DNA from: Patescibacteria group bacterium
Lineage (GTDB): Bacteria > Patescibacteriota > Patescibacteriia > UBA9934 > GWF2-40-263
Direction: 5' to 3'
Length of the DNA: 11,924 nucleotides
Assembly: GCA_004298405.1 (NCBI GenBank)
Contig: SCSL01000013.1
Coordinates: forward strand, 1 to 11,924
This document shows, piece after piece, positions 11,920 to 11,924 of the stretch; the first letter of the stretch is position 1, and each line of letters opens with the position of its first letter. The position numbers and the translations under genes are program-made. The notes below the pieces were generated by a model. That model saw only the letters and a list, made by a program, of their open reading frames with translations. It was not told the DNA's origin and did no database searches.

Positions 11920-11924
11920 TGTAT

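Noticed and set aside
11891..11924. Possible plus-strand gene start (ATG at 11891) running off the window
   Set aside because: There is no Shine-Dalgarno, it lies inside the inverted repeat, and the few codons visible carry no signal. It cannot be supported as the reverse transcriptase start.
1..11924. CRISPR array, rRNA, complete insertion sequence or transposase
   Set aside because: No regularly spaced repeats, rRNA-like stretches or transposase motifs were seen; only the truncated recombinase and small palindromes.

Overview
The window looks like a chromosome segment of a Candidate Phyla Radiation (Patescibacteria) bacterium. That is an inference from gene content: a diversity-generating retroelement (DGR) with a short Avd protein, an EndoQ-type PHP nuclease, a Phd/MazF pair, an FG-GAP plus L,D-transpeptidase surface protein, a tiny Lys/Ala-rich basic peptide, very compact operons, and many short GC-rich palindromes between and inside genes. 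No marker gene in the window fixes the phylum.

The main find is at the right end (about 10.0-11.9 kb): most of a DGR. A gene with a very strong promoter (10025-10053) encodes a 237-residue variable protein (10222-10935). Its last 124 coding bases (VR, 10806-10929) recur 451 bases downstream as a non-coding template repeat (TR, 11257-11380). By hand alignment the two copies differ at 16 positions. All 16 are adenines in TR, and none of the 95 non-adenine positions differ. This is the signature of adenine-specific mutagenic retrohoming. A hairpin follows VR, a terminator separates VR from TR, and an avd gene (11433-11777) faces TR from the opposite strand. The reverse transcriptase is not in the window and would be expected beyond 11924 or elsewhere in the genome.

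Left to right: a near-perfect 50-base hairpin at the window edge and the 3' remnant of a tyrosine recombinase (106-402); a minus-strand operon of antitoxin, MazF-like toxin and MazG-like pyrophosphohydrolase with overlapping genes (1310 to 408); a divergent plus-strand pair, an ABC exporter and an EndoQ-like nuclease separated by one base (1408-4546); a shared terminator; a 22-residue basic peptide behind a long structured leader (4598-4831, minus); a secreted FG-GAP/L,D-transpeptidase (4871-6175, minus); tRNA-Ala(UGC) (6244-6319, minus) with its own promoter and terminator; a membrane-anchored lytic-transglycosylase-like protein (6476-7870, plus); a coupled PfkB kinase and D-2-hydroxyacid dehydrogenase pair (9911 to 7954, minus); then the DGR.

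Functionally the window mixes cell-wall remodelling (L,D-transpeptidase, lytic transglycosylase), nucleotide and DNA housekeeping (MazG, EndoQ), a stress or addiction module, small-molecule metabolism and a protein-diversifying system. Product calls rest on motifs read by eye; promoter and RNA-structure calls rest on consensus matching and hand pairing.
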